Part shown: one piece after another, positions 7,832 to 16,585 of the stretch
How the letters are laid out: each line of letters starts with the position of its first letter
Numbering within the stretch: position 1 is the stretch's first letter
From: Persephonella atlantica
Lineage (GTDB): Bacteria; Aquificota; Aquificia; Aquificales; Hydrogenothermaceae
Direction of reading: 5' to 3'
NCBI RefSeq assembly: GCF_016617615.1
Contig: NZ_JAACYA010000001.1
Span: 1-64,000, forward strand
Length of the DNA stretch: 64,000 bases
Made by a program: the position numbers and the translations under genes
Notes under the pieces: generated by a model
Told to the model about the DNA's origin: nothing
The model's database searches: none
The model's input: the letters and a program-made list of their open reading frames with translations, nothing else

Positions 7832-9151
7832 ATGGAGATTTTCGCAACAGGCCTAAACTATAAGACGGCTCCAGTAGAGATAAGGGAAAAACTTGCCATT
7901 CCTGAAGAAAAATATTCAGAGATACTTGAAAAAATCAGTCTTCTCCCTTCCATATATGAAGTTTCTATACTATCAACATGTAACAGGGTTGAGCTTTATG
8001 GACTATCTGACAACATTGAAGAGTCTTTTGAGGAAATATTAAGGCTCCTTTCTTCATATTCAGGTCTGAAAGTGGAGGAACTAAAGAAATACATGTTCCT
8101 TTATAGAGACAGAGATGCTATAGCCCATATATTCAGGGTTTCTTCAAGTTTAGACTCAATGGTGATAGGAGAGCCCCAGATTGTATGTCAGTTTAAGGAT
8201 TCTTTCTCAAAGGCAAGGGAGAGTAAAGCAGTAAAGCATGTTATGACAAGGCTTTTTGATAAAGCCATGAATGTTTCTAAAAAAATAAGAACTTCCACAG
8301 GGATAAGCAGAAGAGCAGTTTCCATCAGTTATGCTGCCATTGAACTTGCAAAGAAAATATTTGGAGATTTATCGGACAAGAATGTGCTCCTTTTAGGAGC
8401 AGGAGAGATGGCAGAGCTTGCAGCAAGACATTTGGCTTCGGCAGGCGTTAGACATATCTTTGTTTCAAACAGAACATTTGAAAAGGCTGTTCAGCTTGCT
8501 GATGAGTTTGGAGGCTCTGCCATAAGGTTTAACAAGTTGTTTGAGTTTCTACCAGAAGCAGATATCATTATAGTTTCAACAGGTGCAAAAGAACCTATAC
8601 TAAAGAAAGAACATTTTAAGAAGATAGAAAAAATTAGACAGGGAAAGCCTGTTTTTATCATAGATATATCAGTTCCAAGGAATGTTTCAGACGATGTAAA
8701 CGAGATTGAAAATGTGTATCTGTATAACATAGATGACCTGAAAATGGTCGTTGACAGGAACTTAGAAGAGAGAAAAATAGCTGCTGAATCGGCAAAGATT
8801 TTGATTGATGAAGAAGTCGCAAAGTTTGACAGATGGTTGAAGCAGCTTCAGGTCAGCCCTGCAATAGTTAAAGTCAGAAACTTTGCCAGCGAAATAAAGG
8901 ATTATCAGCTGAAAAAACTTTTTGAGCAGATGCCGTATCTGAATGAAAAAGAGAGAGAAAATATTGAGCTGGCAGTAAACTCAATTATAAATAAAATACT
9001 TCACAGACCAACAATGTATCTTAAAGATAAAGCAACAAAAGAAAACAGTGAGTTTTATGTGGACATATTTGAGGAGATGTTCAGCCCTAAATGGGATTTC
9101 AGGAAAAGAATGGATGTTTCTCTGAAAAAAGGCAGAAAAAGTGAAAAGTAA
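7832..9151 (+). CDS. hemA: Glutamyl-tRNA reductase
   Basis: A 439-aa enzyme of the C5 pathway, making glutamate-1-semialdehyde from Glu-tRNA for haem and sirohaem synthesis. The N-terminal catalytic domain has the nucleophile Cys50 in [13 protein letters not shown]. It is followed by [12 protein letters not shown] and the NADPH domain [17 protein letters not shown]. The C-terminal helical dimerisation domain contains [11 protein letters not shown]. The length is typical. It heads a plus-strand run in which lptC starts before hemA ends (11-bp overlap). hemH lies elsewhere in the window. Confidence 0.97.
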   Translation: MEIFATGLNYKTAPVEIREKLAIPEEKYSEILEKISLLPSIYEVSILSTCNRVELYGLSDNIEESFEEILRLLSSYSGLKVEELKKYMFLYRDRDAIAHIFRVSSSLDSMVIGEPQIVCQFKDSFSKARESKAVKHVMTRLFDKAMNVSKKIRTSTGISRRAVSISYAAIELAKKIFGDLSDKNVLLLGAGEMAELAARHLASAGVRHIFVSNRTFEKAVQLADEFGGSAIRFNKLFEFLPEADIIIVSTGAKEPILKKEHFKKIEKIRQGKPVFIIDISVPRNVSDDVNEIENVYLYNIDDLKMVVDRNLEERKIAAESAKILIDEEVAKFDRWLKQLQVSPAIVKVRNFASEIKDYQLKKLFEQMPYLNEKERENIELAVNSIINKILHRPTMYLKDKATKENSEFYVDIFEEMFSPKWDFRKRMDVSLKKGRKSEK

Positions 9152-9653
9152 GATAATCTTTTATGTTCTTACATTTTTTCTGGTTTCACTTATTTTCAGC
9201 AAGATAACAGAGTTGTTTGAAAAGGAAAAACTGAAAAATCTTAGATACCAATCGGGAGTAATACAGGATTTCACACTTATCGGTGTAAACAGCGACCGTT
9301 ACATTTTGAAGGGTAAAAAAATAGTGGAAAAAAAAGCAGAGTTTATCATAGATGGTTTTGACCTTGTTTATAAAACTCCTGAAGAGGATGTTTATATAAA
9401 GGCAGACAGAGGAATTTATAATAAAAAAAAGGATACACTTGACCTTTTCCGTAATGTTAGAATATTAACAAAAGATATGAAACTTAAAACAGAATTTCTC
9501 ACAATTCTTGTAAATGAGAGAAGGGCTTTCAACAGCAGTCCTGTAGAGATAACAGGGAAGGAGATGTTTACCGAAGGAAGGAACATATTTATAAAACTGA
9601 AAGATGAAACATTAAAGTTGGAAGATGTTAAAACTGTTTTTAGAGGTGGTTGA
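9141..9653 (+). CDS. lptC: LPS export protein LptC
   Basis: A 170-aa bitopic protein with one N-terminal membrane anchor ([20 protein letters not shown]). A beta-jellyroll periplasmic domain with the LptC pattern follows ([37 protein letters not shown]). LptC receives LPS from the LptBFG ATPase and passes it to LptA. The start is GTG, overlapping the end of hemA. The pairing with lptA immediately downstream supports the call. Confidence 0.85.
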   Translation: MKSKIIFYVLTFFLVSLIFSKITELFEKEKLKNLRYQSGVIQDFTLIGVNSDRYILKGKKIVEKKAEFIIDGFDLVYKTPEEDVYIKADRGIYNKKKDTLDLFRNVRILTKDMKLKTEFLTILVNERRAFNSSPVEITGKEMFTEGRNIFIKLKDETLKLEDVKTVFRGG

Positions 9654-10111
9654 TGGTCAGGATTTTACTTTTTTTTCTCTTTTTTATCTTATTAAGCTAT
9701 GCACAGACAAAGAAACCTGTAGTGATAGAAGCCGATACACTCAGATACGATAAAAAAGCCCAGATAGCCATTTATGAAGGAAATGTAACAGTTAAAAGTG
9801 ATGATTTCAGACTTTTTTCTGAAAAACTAAAAATTTTTCTTGATGAAAATGGAGATATAAAGAAGATTATAGCAGAGGGGAATGTCCGTTTTTACAAAGG
9901 AAACAGGAAAGGGAAAAGTGACAGAGCTGAATATTACAGAAATAAAGATCTTATAGTTCTTTTAGGAAATGCAGAGCTTCAGCAGGACAATAATATCATT
10001 GAAGGTGATGAGATTATATACCATATGGATACAGAAAAGGCTGAAGTTGTAGGAAAGAACAAAAGGGTAAGAACAATATTTTTCCCTGAAGAGAAAGGTA
10101 AAAAGAAATGA
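9653..10111 (+). CDS. lptA: LPS transport periplasmic protein LptA (OstA-like)
   Basis: A 152-aa protein with a signal peptide (VRILLFFLFFILLSYAQ) and one OstA/LptA beta-jellyroll domain. Characteristic repeats are VVIEADTLRYDKKAQIAIYE, GNVTVKSDDFRLFSEKL and AEGNVRFYKGNRKGKSDRAE. LptA polymers bridge LptC and the outer-membrane LptDE. A TTG at 9650 is in frame, but the ATG at 9653 is preferred. It shares one base with the lptC stop, and the upstream AGAGGTGG acts as ribosome site. Its own stop overlaps the start of the ATPase gene (ATGA). Confidence 0.87.
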   Translation: MVRILLFFLFFILLSYAQTKKPVVIEADTLRYDKKAQIAIYEGNVTVKSDDFRLFSEKLKIFLDENGDIKKIIAEGNVRFYKGNRKGKSDRAEYYRNKDLIVLLGNAELQQDNNIIEGDEIIYHMDTEKAEVVGKNKRVRTIFFPEEKGKKK

Positions 10112-11025
10112 CATACCTTGAATTTTTTGGGCTGAAAGAAGACCCCTTTAAGATAACCCCCGATTACAGATACTTCTATCCGTCAAAAACACACAGGATT
10201 GCAGATAATCTGCTGAATTATGTTGTCAGACATGGGGAGGGTTTTTGTGTCATTATTGGAGAACCGGGAACAGGGAAAACAACAGTTATAAGAAAGTTTA
10301 TAAACTCTTTAAAAGATAACGTTATCTATGCACTTATACTAACGCCGAAACTAAATCCAGAAGAGTTTTTGAAGGTTGTCCTTGATGATTTGGGAATTCA
10401 TATAAAAGCTGATTCAAAACACGACCTGCTGAAGAAATTTAGAGAGTTTTTAGAAAAAAAGGTTTCTGAAGGAAAGAAGGTGTTGATTATTGTTGATGAG
10501 GCACAAAATCTCCCAGAAGACACATTAGAAGAACTGAGACTTTTGTCAAATCTTGAGACAGCAAACGAAAAACTTGTCCAGATAATACTTTTAGGACAGC
10601 CTGAATTAGACGAAAAACTGAAACTTCCCCAGCTCAGACAACTGAATCAGAGAATAACAAACAAAATCAGGCTACTACCTCTTACAGAAGACGAAACATT
10701 CAGATATATATACCACAGACTTGCTATTGCAGGGAAAGGAAATATCAGATTTAAGGACAGTGCTGTAAGGAAAATATATAAGTATTCCAGAGGAATACCA
10801 AGGATTATCAATATACTGGCATCAAGATCTTTGATGTCTGCATTTATGACAGGTTCGTTTGTTATAAAACCGGAGAATGTTGATGCAGCAAAAGAAACAC
10901 TTAATCCAGATATGGTTGTGAGTGGCTCAATAGATTTCTTTACAAAAGGCAGGATTATCATATACACGTTGATAACAGCAAATCTAATAGGTATTATGTA
11001 TTTACTCTACAGACTGATGTTTTAG
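10108..11025 (+). CDS. ExeA/GspA-type AAA+ ATPase with C-terminal membrane helix
   Basis: A 305-aa protein opening with the family signature MTYLEFFGLKEDPFKITPD. Walker A GEPGTGKTT is at residues 51-59 and Walker B VLIIVDEAQNL has Asp130/Glu131. A sensor region (IILLGQPELDEKL) and an AAA lid follow, with a single TM helix at the C-terminus (IIIYTLITANLIGIMYLLYR). Such ATPases assist envelope machines, for example ExeA with type II secretion or PEP-CTERM/exopolysaccharide loci. Here it overlaps lptA by 4 bp and precedes aroA by 8 bp. That suggests, without proving, a link to envelope assembly. No peptidoglycan-binding domain is visible. Confidence 0.85.
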   Translation: MTYLEFFGLKEDPFKITPDYRYFYPSKTHRIADNLLNYVVRHGEGFCVIIGEPGTGKTTVIRKFINSLKDNVIYALILTPKLNPEEFLKVVLDDLGIHIKADSKHDLLKKFREFLEKKVSEGKKVLIIVDEAQNLPEDTLEELRLLSNLETANEKLVQIILLGQPELDEKLKLPQLRQLNQRITNKIRLLPLTEDETFRYIYHRLAIAGKGNIRFKDSAVRKIYKYSRGIPRIINILASRSLMSAFMTGSFVIKPENVDAAKETLNPDMVVSGSIDFFTKGRIIIYTLITANLIGIMYLLYRLMF

Positions 11026-11033
11026 GGGGATTT

Positions 11034-12332
11034 ATGGAGAAAGAAGTAAGCAGAGTAAAAAGAATAGTAGGAGAGCTCAGAGTTCCGTCTGACAAATCAA
11101 TATCTCACAGGTCTGTAATTCTTACTTCTATGGCAGATGGTATCAGCACAGTAAAAAACTTTCTGAAGGCAGGAGACACCCTGACCACAGTTAATGTTTA
11201 TAGAAAGTTAGGTATAAAAATTGAAGAAAATGGAGGAGTAATAAAAGTTCACGGTAAAGGATTGAAAGGGTTTACAGAGCCTGATGACATTTTAGATATG
11301 GGGAATTCTGGAACAACAACAAGGCTTACACTTGGAGTTTTGGCAGGTCAGGAATTTTTCTCTGTTATGACAGGTGATGAAAGCCTGAGAAGAAGACCAA
11401 TGGGAAGGGTAACACAGCCACTAAAGAATATGAATGCTGACATAGATGGGAGGAATGATGGCACTCTTCTTCCTATATCTGTGAGAGGCTCTCAGCTGAA
11501 AGGAATTTCATTCTTCAATCAAAAGGCCAGTGCACAGGTAAAATCTGCAATAATTATTGCAGGTATGAATGCAGAAGGAGAAACAACTGTTGAAGAGCCC
11601 TTTAAGTCAAGAGACCATACAGAGAAGATGCTGCAGTTTATGGGAGCTCCTATAACTGTGTCTGAAGGGGATGTTTACAGAGTAACAGTAAAAACAGCAG
11701 AAAAGCTAAACCCTATTGATGTTGAGGTTCCTGCAGACCCTTCATCTGCAGCATTTTTCGCCGCAGCTGCGGTTATTGTTCCCGGTTCTTCACTTATTTT
11801 GAAAGAAGTACTGATTAATCCAACAAGAGACGGTTTTTTTAGAAAACTAAAAGAAATGGGAGCAGACGTTAAATACGAAAATGTGAGAGAGAAAACAGGA
11901 GAGATGGTTGCTGACATACACGTAAGATATTCTCCAGATCTGCGGGGAATTAAGATAGAAAAAAAAGACGTGCCGTCAATGGTTGATGAGATACCTGTTT
12001 TTGCAGTAGTGGCAACGCAGGCAGAAGGAGAAACAGTCATAACAGGAGCTTCAGAACTTAGAGTAAAAGAAAGCGACAGAATAAAGGCTGTTGTTAAAAA
12101 CCTGAGGAATGTAGGGGTTGATGTGGAAGAGTTAGAAGATGGCATGATTATAAGGGGAAAACAGAGAATAAAAGGTGGATATGTTGACAGTTATAAAGAC
12201 CACAGAATTGCTATGGCGTTTAGCATATTGGGACTTGTATCAGAAAGCGGTATAAAGATAAAAGATGCAGATTGTGCCTACATATCCTATCCAGAGTTTT
12301 TTGAGCATCTCCAGTCTGTTGTTGAACGGTAG
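11034..12332 (+). CDS. aroA: 3-phosphoshikimate 1-carboxyvinyltransferase (EPSP synthase)
   Basis: A 432-aa enzyme joining shikimate-3-phosphate and PEP in chorismate synthesis. Signatures are VPSDKSISHRSVILTSMADG near the N-terminus, DMGNSGTTTRLTLGVLAG, SLRRRPMGRV, and the catalytic ELRVKESDRI near the C-terminus. The length matches the bacterial family. The ATG follows AGGGGG. It ends back to back with the stop of the convergent lptF. Confidence 0.96.
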   Translation: MEKEVSRVKRIVGELRVPSDKSISHRSVILTSMADGISTVKNFLKAGDTLTTVNVYRKLGIKIEENGGVIKVHGKGLKGFTEPDDILDMGNSGTTTRLTLGVLAGQEFFSVMTGDESLRRRPMGRVTQPLKNMNADIDGRNDGTLLPISVRGSQLKGISFFNQKASAQVKSAIIIAGMNAEGETTVEEPFKSRDHTEKMLQFMGAPITVSEGDVYRVTVKTAEKLNPIDVEVPADPSSAAFFAAAAVIVPGSSLILKEVLINPTRDGFFRKLKEMGADVKYENVREKTGEMVADIHVRYSPDLRGIKIEKKDVPSMVDEIPVFAVVATQAEGETVITGASELRVKESDRIKAVVKNLRNVGVDVEELEDGMIIRGKQRIKGGYVDSYKDHRIAMAFSILGLVSESGIKIKDADCAYISYPEFFEHLQSVVER

Positions 12333-13343
12333 TTATTTTTTTCTGTAGAAGTAAACAGTTAAAAATGCAAAATATACCGTTATAACAGTGCCGTAAACGA
12401 TAGGAGAAACTGTTCCTTTTTGAACCATCTTTACAAGGTATGTGTTTGCTGTCAGATATATGATAGAAATGATGATAGCAATACTGATTAAACTATCCCT
12501 GCTTTTATCCAGCTGAATACCAAGTAGAAATCCTATAAAGCCCACAAATATAAAAGGAATACCGAAGAAAATTCTATCTGAAAGGACAGATAGTGCTCTG
12601 TTTTTGTCTTTTGAGTTTAACATAGAAAGTAATGTTCTGTTATCTATGTCCTCAAATTCGTATCTTTTAATATACTTTACGTCAACAATGAAACTGTATT
12701 TTTTAAATCTTAAAAGATTGAAACCCTTTTCACCAGAAATCTGAATGTAACCGTTTTCAAGGATAAGACTGTTCTGGTTCAGCAGTGCTTTTTTTGCTGT
12801 AATTGTAATACCTTTTTTTCTGTTATGTATAAACACATCCTCAAGTATTGTTCCCTTCTTTTTGTTTACATAGATGGTAATATCGTCTGATATCTTCATA
12901 AAATTCTTTTCTACTATAGAGTCAAGCACGTGCCTTTTAACATTTTCAGTGATTACATTTGCCCTTTCTCTGTTAGCATATGGAATAACAAACAGACTGA
13001 AAATCAGTGCAACAAAAGCAAAAAAAACAGATACAGAAAAGACAGGCAAAAGTAGCTGATTCTTTGTTATTCCTGATGAGTACACAGCATATATTTCTCT
13101 GTTTTCCCTCAGACTAAAACCTGTAAGAAGGGAGGCTATAAAAAATCCGAAAAAAATCTGATATTTAAAAAAGGAGAGATTAATAAACAGCAGCATCTGT
13201 AAAAACTTTAAAAATCCCGCATAATAAACGATAGAAGGCAGATGTAGCAGTTGTGATGAAACAATAATGAGAGAAAAGATACCTATCAGTACAAAAAAGT
13301 ATTTAAAAATCTTTATGCTGATGTATCTGTAAAGGATTTTCAT
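12333..13343 (-). CDS. lptF: LptF/LptG family LPS export permease
   Basis: A 336-aa protein with the YjgP/YjgQ layout. N-terminal helices (YFFVLIGIFSLIIVSSQLLH; FFIASLLTGFSLRENREIYA) come first, then a periplasmic beta domain, then three C-terminal helices. The segment LRENREIYAVYSSG is the coupling-helix region that contacts LptB. Only one permease of this family is in the window, and LptF versus LptG cannot be decided from one copy. It overlaps mltG by 4 bp. Confidence 0.82.
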   Translation of the reverse strand: MKILYRYISIKIFKYFFVLIGIFSLIIVSSQLLHLPSIVYYAGFLKFLQMLLFINLSFFKYQIFFGFFIASLLTGFSLRENREIYAVYSSGITKNQLLLPVFSVSVFFAFVALIFSLFVIPYANRERANVITENVKRHVLDSIVEKNFMKISDDITIYVNKKKGTILEDVFIHNRKKGITITAKKALLNQNSLILENGYIQISGEKGFNLLRFKKYSFIVDVKYIKRYEFEDIDNRTLLSMLNSKDKNRALSVLSDRIFFGIPFIFVGFIGFLLGIQLDKSRDSLISIAIIISIIYLTANTYLVKMVQKGTVSPIVYGTVITVYFAFLTVYFYRKK

Positions 13344-14311
13344 GGAAAAGATTTTATCATTTTTTTCAGATGTTCTCTGTATGTTTTGGAGAATATATGT
13401 TTTTTCCCGTCCTTTGTAAAAAAGTACAGGTAGTCTGTTTTTTTGTAGTTAATTACTGCCTTTAATGTTTCTACAGAGAAACTACTGATAGGTGTTGGTG
13501 GAAGACCAAAATATACATATGTGTTGTACTGTGAATCAAACTTCAGCATTTCTTTTGTTAGTTTCCCGTTCCACAGTCCTACAAGTTTTAGAGCGTATAT
13601 CACCGTCGGATCTATCTGAAGTCTCATACCTTTTTTCAGTCTGTTCATTATCACTCCTGCTATCACTGGCTTTTCTTCTGTTAATGCTGTCTCTTTCTCA
13701 ACTAAAGAGGCAATAATCATAATATGGTAAGGAGATAAGCCTTTTAAATTTTTGCTGCGTAGCACTGGTTCATAACTTTTTTTGAACTCTTTAAGAAATG
13801 TTTTGACAACATATTCAATATCTGGATTTTTTCTCAAGTAGTAAGTTTCTGGAGGAAAGTATCCTTCAAAACTGTTTCCTTTAAGTGAAAACTTTTTTAG
13901 ATTTTCTCTGCTGAACACATAATGGTAAAAAATTTCCTTTTTCAAAAATCCTTCTTTTTCAAGCTTTTTACCAATATCGATAAGGTCTTCTCCCGGCGTA
14001 ATAGTAAAAGGAAAAAGTTTCTCCCTGCCCTTATACAGAATTTCCCAAACATCTTTGATACTCAAATCTCCTTCAAACTGGTAGTACCCTTCTTTCAAAC
14101 TTTTGCCTTTTATTTTTGAGTAAATCAGAAAAACTGCCCTGTTTCTTATAATGCCCTTTTCCTCAAGTATGCGGGATATCTGTTTTATTGAGTATCCTTT
14201 CTTTATCTCAATATCTGTTGCTTTGATGCTGTGTTTATGATGTAGTTCTGTGAGGAAAAGCACCACTGAAAGTGCAGAAAGAAAAATGAAAAAGCCCAGA
14301 AACTTTCTCAT
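13340..14311 (-). CDS. mltG: Endolytic murein transglycosylase MltG (YceG-like)
   Basis: A 323-aa protein with an N-terminal membrane anchor (FLGFFIFLSALSVVLFLTEL) and a LysM-like segment (IKKGYSIKQISRILEEKGII). The YceG catalytic core is marked by FEGYFPPETYYL, ASLVEKETALTEEKPVIAGV (catalytic Glu), MRLQIDPTVIYAL and YFGLPPTPIS. It cleaves nascent glycan strands at the inner membrane and is thought to end strand elongation. The overlap with ruvX (4 bp) mirrors the frequent mltG neighbourhood in bacteria. Confidence 0.93.
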   Translation of the reverse strand: MRKFLGFFIFLSALSVVLFLTELHHKHSIKATDIEIKKGYSIKQISRILEEKGIIRNRAVFLIYSKIKGKSLKEGYYQFEGDLSIKDVWEILYKGREKLFPFTITPGEDLIDIGKKLEKEGFLKKEIFYHYVFSRENLKKFSLKGNSFEGYFPPETYYLRKNPDIEYVVKTFLKEFKKSYEPVLRSKNLKGLSPYHIMIIASLVEKETALTEEKPVIAGVIMNRLKKGMRLQIDPTVIYALKLVGLWNGKLTKEMLKFDSQYNTYVYFGLPPTPISSFSVETLKAVINYKKTDYLYFFTKDGKKHIFSKTYREHLKKMIKSFP

Positions 14312-14721
14312 ATTTTAAGGCTGTCAAGATATGTTTTCAGTATGTAAACGGCAGAAAGAGAATCTATCCTTTCTTTCCTTTTTGATTTTTTGGTTGTTTC
14401 TCTCAGATGTCTTTCTGCAAGGGTAGTTGTAAATCGTTCATCAATAAACTTTACAGGAATATCGGGAATCTCTTTTTTTAGCTTTTCTACAAATTTTCTC
14501 GTCTTTTTTGCCTGCTCTCCTTCTTTCCCTTTTAGTGTAAGGGGAAGACCAACAACAACCGTTCCAATGTCATACTCTTCTATAAGCTCTTTTATCTTTT
14601 CAATGGCCTTTTTGTCGTTTTGAATGGCTTTCAAAGGGTTTGCAGATATACCAAGGGGGTCACTGTAAGCGACCCCAATTCTTTTATCTCCAACATCCAA
14701 AGCTAAAACTCTCTTTTCCAT
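14308..14721 (-). CDS. ruvX: Putative Holliday junction resolvase YqgF/RuvX
   Basis: A 137-aa RNase H-fold protein. It has RVLALDVGDKRIGVAYSDP with the first catalytic Asp, then VVVGLPLTLKGKEGEQAKK and the C-terminal FIDERFTTTLAERHL with the conserved acidic residue. The family processes pre-16S rRNA and possibly Holliday junctions in the cytoplasm. It shares one base with the DUF2892 gene upstream and overlaps mltG downstream by 4 bp. Confidence 0.93.
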   Translation of the reverse strand: MEKRVLALDVGDKRIGVAYSDPLGISANPLKAIQNDKKAIEKIKELIEEYDIGTVVVGLPLTLKGKEGEQAKKTRKFVEKLKKEIPDIPVKFIDERFTTTLAERHLRETTKKSKRKERIDSLSAVYILKTYLDSLKI

Positions 14722-14918
14722 CAGGCTGCTTCACATTCCTCACATCTTGAGGATATTCCTGCAAGTTTGTAGAGGGGACAGAAAGATATGATAGATGTAA
14801 ACAGTAAAACAAATCCTACAACTTCAGCAATCTTAAATGCTCCACCTTTTTCAATGCCAAGATAGATGAATATAACGCCAATCAGAACCCTTAAAACTGC
14901 GTCCCAGAAACCCATCAT
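14721..14918 (-). CDS. DUF2892 (YgaP-TM-like) small membrane protein
   Basis: A 65-aa protein with two hydrophobic helices (VLRIGVIFIYLGI-like and KIAEVVGFVLLFTSIISF). The CPLYKLAGIS motif is typical of DUF2892. A cysteine-containing tail (CEECEAA) follows. Members are inner-membrane proteins, often linked to rhodanese domains or sulfur handling, and the function is unknown. The ribosome site AGGAGGG precedes the double ATG. The extra CxxC at the C-terminus could bind a metal. Confidence 0.75.
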   Translation of the reverse strand: MMGFWDAVLRVLIGVIFIYLGIEKGGAFKIAEVVGFVLLFTSIISFCPLYKLAGISSRCEECEAA

Positions 14919-14941
14919 AATGCTACCCTCCTACAGTAGAT

Positions 14942-16228
14942 TTATACTGAAACCTCTTCTTTTGTTCCTACTACTTCTTCAGGATGGGCTATCCTTCCTA
15001 AAACTGCTGATGCTGCTGCAACAGCTGGCCCTGCCAGATAGACCTCACTGTTTGGATGTCCCATCCTTCCTGTGAAGTTCCTGTTAGATGTTGATACGCA
15101 AACTTCACCTTCTGCAAGAATGCCCATGTGTCCTCCCAGACATGGACCACATGTGGAAGTGCTTATAAGACATCCAGCATCTGCAAGTATCTCTAAAATT
15201 CCTTCATGCATAGCCTGTTTATATGTTCTGTCAGATGCAGGTATAACAATACATCTCACGTCTGGATGAACCTTTCTTCCTTTCAGTATCTGGGCAGCAA
15301 TTCTCAGGTCTGTTATTCTTCCGTTTGTGCATGAACCGATAAACACCTGATTTATAGGTCTGCCTGCCACTTCAGAAACAGGTTTCACATTTGACGGAAG
15401 ATTTGGAGCTGCAACAACAGGCTCTATTTTTGAAGCATCAAACTCATACTCACAGCAGTACTTTGCATCTTTGTCTGCCTTTATCATTCTCAGTGGTTTG
15501 TTTGTTTTGTCCTTAAGCCACTCTAAAACTTTTTCATCTGCTTCCATAATGGCATTTTTTCCACCTGCTTCAATAGCCATATTTGTGATTGTAAGTCTTT
15601 CCTCAACAGGAAGGTCTTTTATCGCCTCCCCGTGGTACTCCATAGCCCTGTAAAGTGCACCATCAACACCTATCTCACCAATTACTGTAAGGACAAAGTC
15701 TTTGCCACCTACCCATTTTTGTCTTTTACCGTAAAATGTAAACTTCATTGTTTCTGGAACTTTCAGCCATGTTTCTCCTGTGGCAAATATGTATGCTATA
15801 TCTGTAGAGCCAACACCTGTTGAAAACGCCCCAAGGGCACCATATGTACAGGTGTGAGAGTCAGCACCCATTATAAGGTCTCCGGGAGCTATAAATCCCT
15901 TTTCAGGAAGTATAGTATGCATCACTCCAGAATCCTGCCCCTCAAAATAATTTTTGATACCCATCTTTTTAGCAAAATCTCTGGATATCTTTATCTGCTG
16001 AGCAGACAATATATCCTTTGGGGGAAAGAAGTGATCCATAACGAGGGCTATTTTCTCAGGGTCGTGAACTTTATCTATCCCGTATTTTTCTAACTGTTTT
16101 ATGGCAAGGGGAGCTGTTATGTCGTTTGCTATTGCTAAGTCTACTTTTACTGTAACCAGCTCTCCCGGTTCTACAAAATCTCTCCCTGCGTGTTCTGCAA
16201 GTATTTTTTCTGTCAGTGTCATTCCCAT
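14942..16228 (-). CDS. leuC: 3-isopropylmalate dehydratase large subunit
   Basis: A 428-aa aconitase-family protein. It has MTLTEKILAEHAGRDFVEPG at the N-terminus, GADSHTCTYGALGAFSTGVG, FIGSCTNGRITDLR, and STCGPCLGGHMGILAEGE with the [4Fe-4S] cysteines. It isomerises 2- and 3-isopropylmalate in leucine synthesis with LeuD, which is not in this window. The length of about 420 aa fits the archaeal/thermophile LeuC subtype. Homoaconitase is an alternative within this subfamily. GGAGG lies 9 nt before the ATG. Confidence 0.9.
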   Translation of the reverse strand: MGMTLTEKILAEHAGRDFVEPGELVTVKVDLAIANDITAPLAIKQLEKYGIDKVHDPEKIALVMDHFFPPKDILSAQQIKISRDFAKKMGIKNYFEGQDSGVMHTILPEKGFIAPGDLIMGADSHTCTYGALGAFSTGVGSTDIAYIFATGETWLKVPETMKFTFYGKRQKWVGGKDFVLTVIGEIGVDGALYRAMEYHGEAIKDLPVEERLTITNMAIEAGGKNAIMEADEKVLEWLKDKTNKPLRMIKADKDAKYCCEYEFDASKIEPVVAAPNLPSNVKPVSEVAGRPINQVFIGSCTNGRITDLRIAAQILKGRKVHPDVRCIVIPASDRTYKQAMHEGILEILADAGCLISTSTCGPCLGGHMGILAEGEVCVSTSNRNFTGRMGHPNSEVYLAGPAVAAASAVLGRIAHPEEVVGTKEEVSV

Positions 16229-16319
16229 TTATCACTTCCTCCTAAAGTTAAGTATTTAAGTAATAAAATTAGTTATATATTTTAAACCTTTTTATGACCA
16301 ATTACATCCTGTAGAAGAT

Positions 16320-16347
16320 TTGAAAATCTGGTAAAATATCATATAAT
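16320..16347 (+). promoter_or_regulatory. Sigma-70-type promoter of tRNA-Ser / SRP RNA
   Basis: TTGAAA (16320-16325), a 16-bp spacer and a perfect TATAAT (16342-16347) lie 15 bp upstream of the tRNA-Ser gene. This predicts transcription start near 16354. The transcript probably covers tRNA-Ser and the SRP RNA, which follow within 20 bp of each other. Confidence 0.8.
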
Positions 16348-16362
16348 GTTAAGGCCTTAAAC

Positions 16363-16453
16363 GGATGGGTGCCCGAGTGGCCGAAGGGGCAGCACTGGAA
16401 ATGCTGTGTACCGTTTATCGGTACCGTGGGTTCAAATCCCACCCCATCCGCCA
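16363..16453 (+). tRNA. tRNA-Ser (anticodon GGA)
   Basis: The acceptor stem GGATGGG (16363-16369) pairs with CCCATCC (16443-16449), followed by discriminator G and an encoded CCA (16451-16453). The anticodon arm is CAGCA-CTGGAAA-TGCTG, giving anticodon GGA, which reads UCC/UCU. A long class II variable arm (GTACCG...CGGTAC) and the T arm GTGGG-TTCAAAT-CCCAC confirm a serine tRNA. Confidence 0.97.
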
Positions 16454-16471
16454 GAGATATAGATAAAAATT

Positions 16472-16566
16472 GCCGGGTCCTGCCGGGCAGGGGCTGGTGA
16501 ACCCCGCCAGGCCCGGAAGGGAGCAACGGTAAGCCAGTTTCCCTGCGCCGGACAGGGGTGCCCGGT
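16472..16566 (+). ncRNA. ffs: Bacterial small SRP RNA (4.5S)
   Basis: A hairpin of about 95 nt whose ends GCCGGG and CCCGGT pair. The apical SRP domain carries the conserved GCCAGGCCCGGAAGGGAGCA and the matching ACGGTAAGCCAG side. This is the binding site for Ffh in co-translational targeting to the membrane. It starts 18 bp after tRNA-Ser and is followed by TTTT, which can act with the closing helix as a terminator. No Alu domain is present, as in most Gram-negative lineages. Confidence 0.95.
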
Positions 16567-16585
16567 TTTAGATAAGGTGCTTCAG

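Noticed and set aside
14942-16228. Aconitase or homoaconitase as the identity of the aconitase-family gene
   Set aside because: The length of 428 aa and lack of a fused swivel domain fit the LeuC large subunit; homoaconitase remains a weak alternative but has no supporting neighbours.
16302-16526. Open reading frame of 74 codons on the minus strand
   Set aside because: It is antisense to tRNA-Ser and the SRP RNA; the Pro/Gly-rich translation is a by-product of these GC-rich RNA genes.
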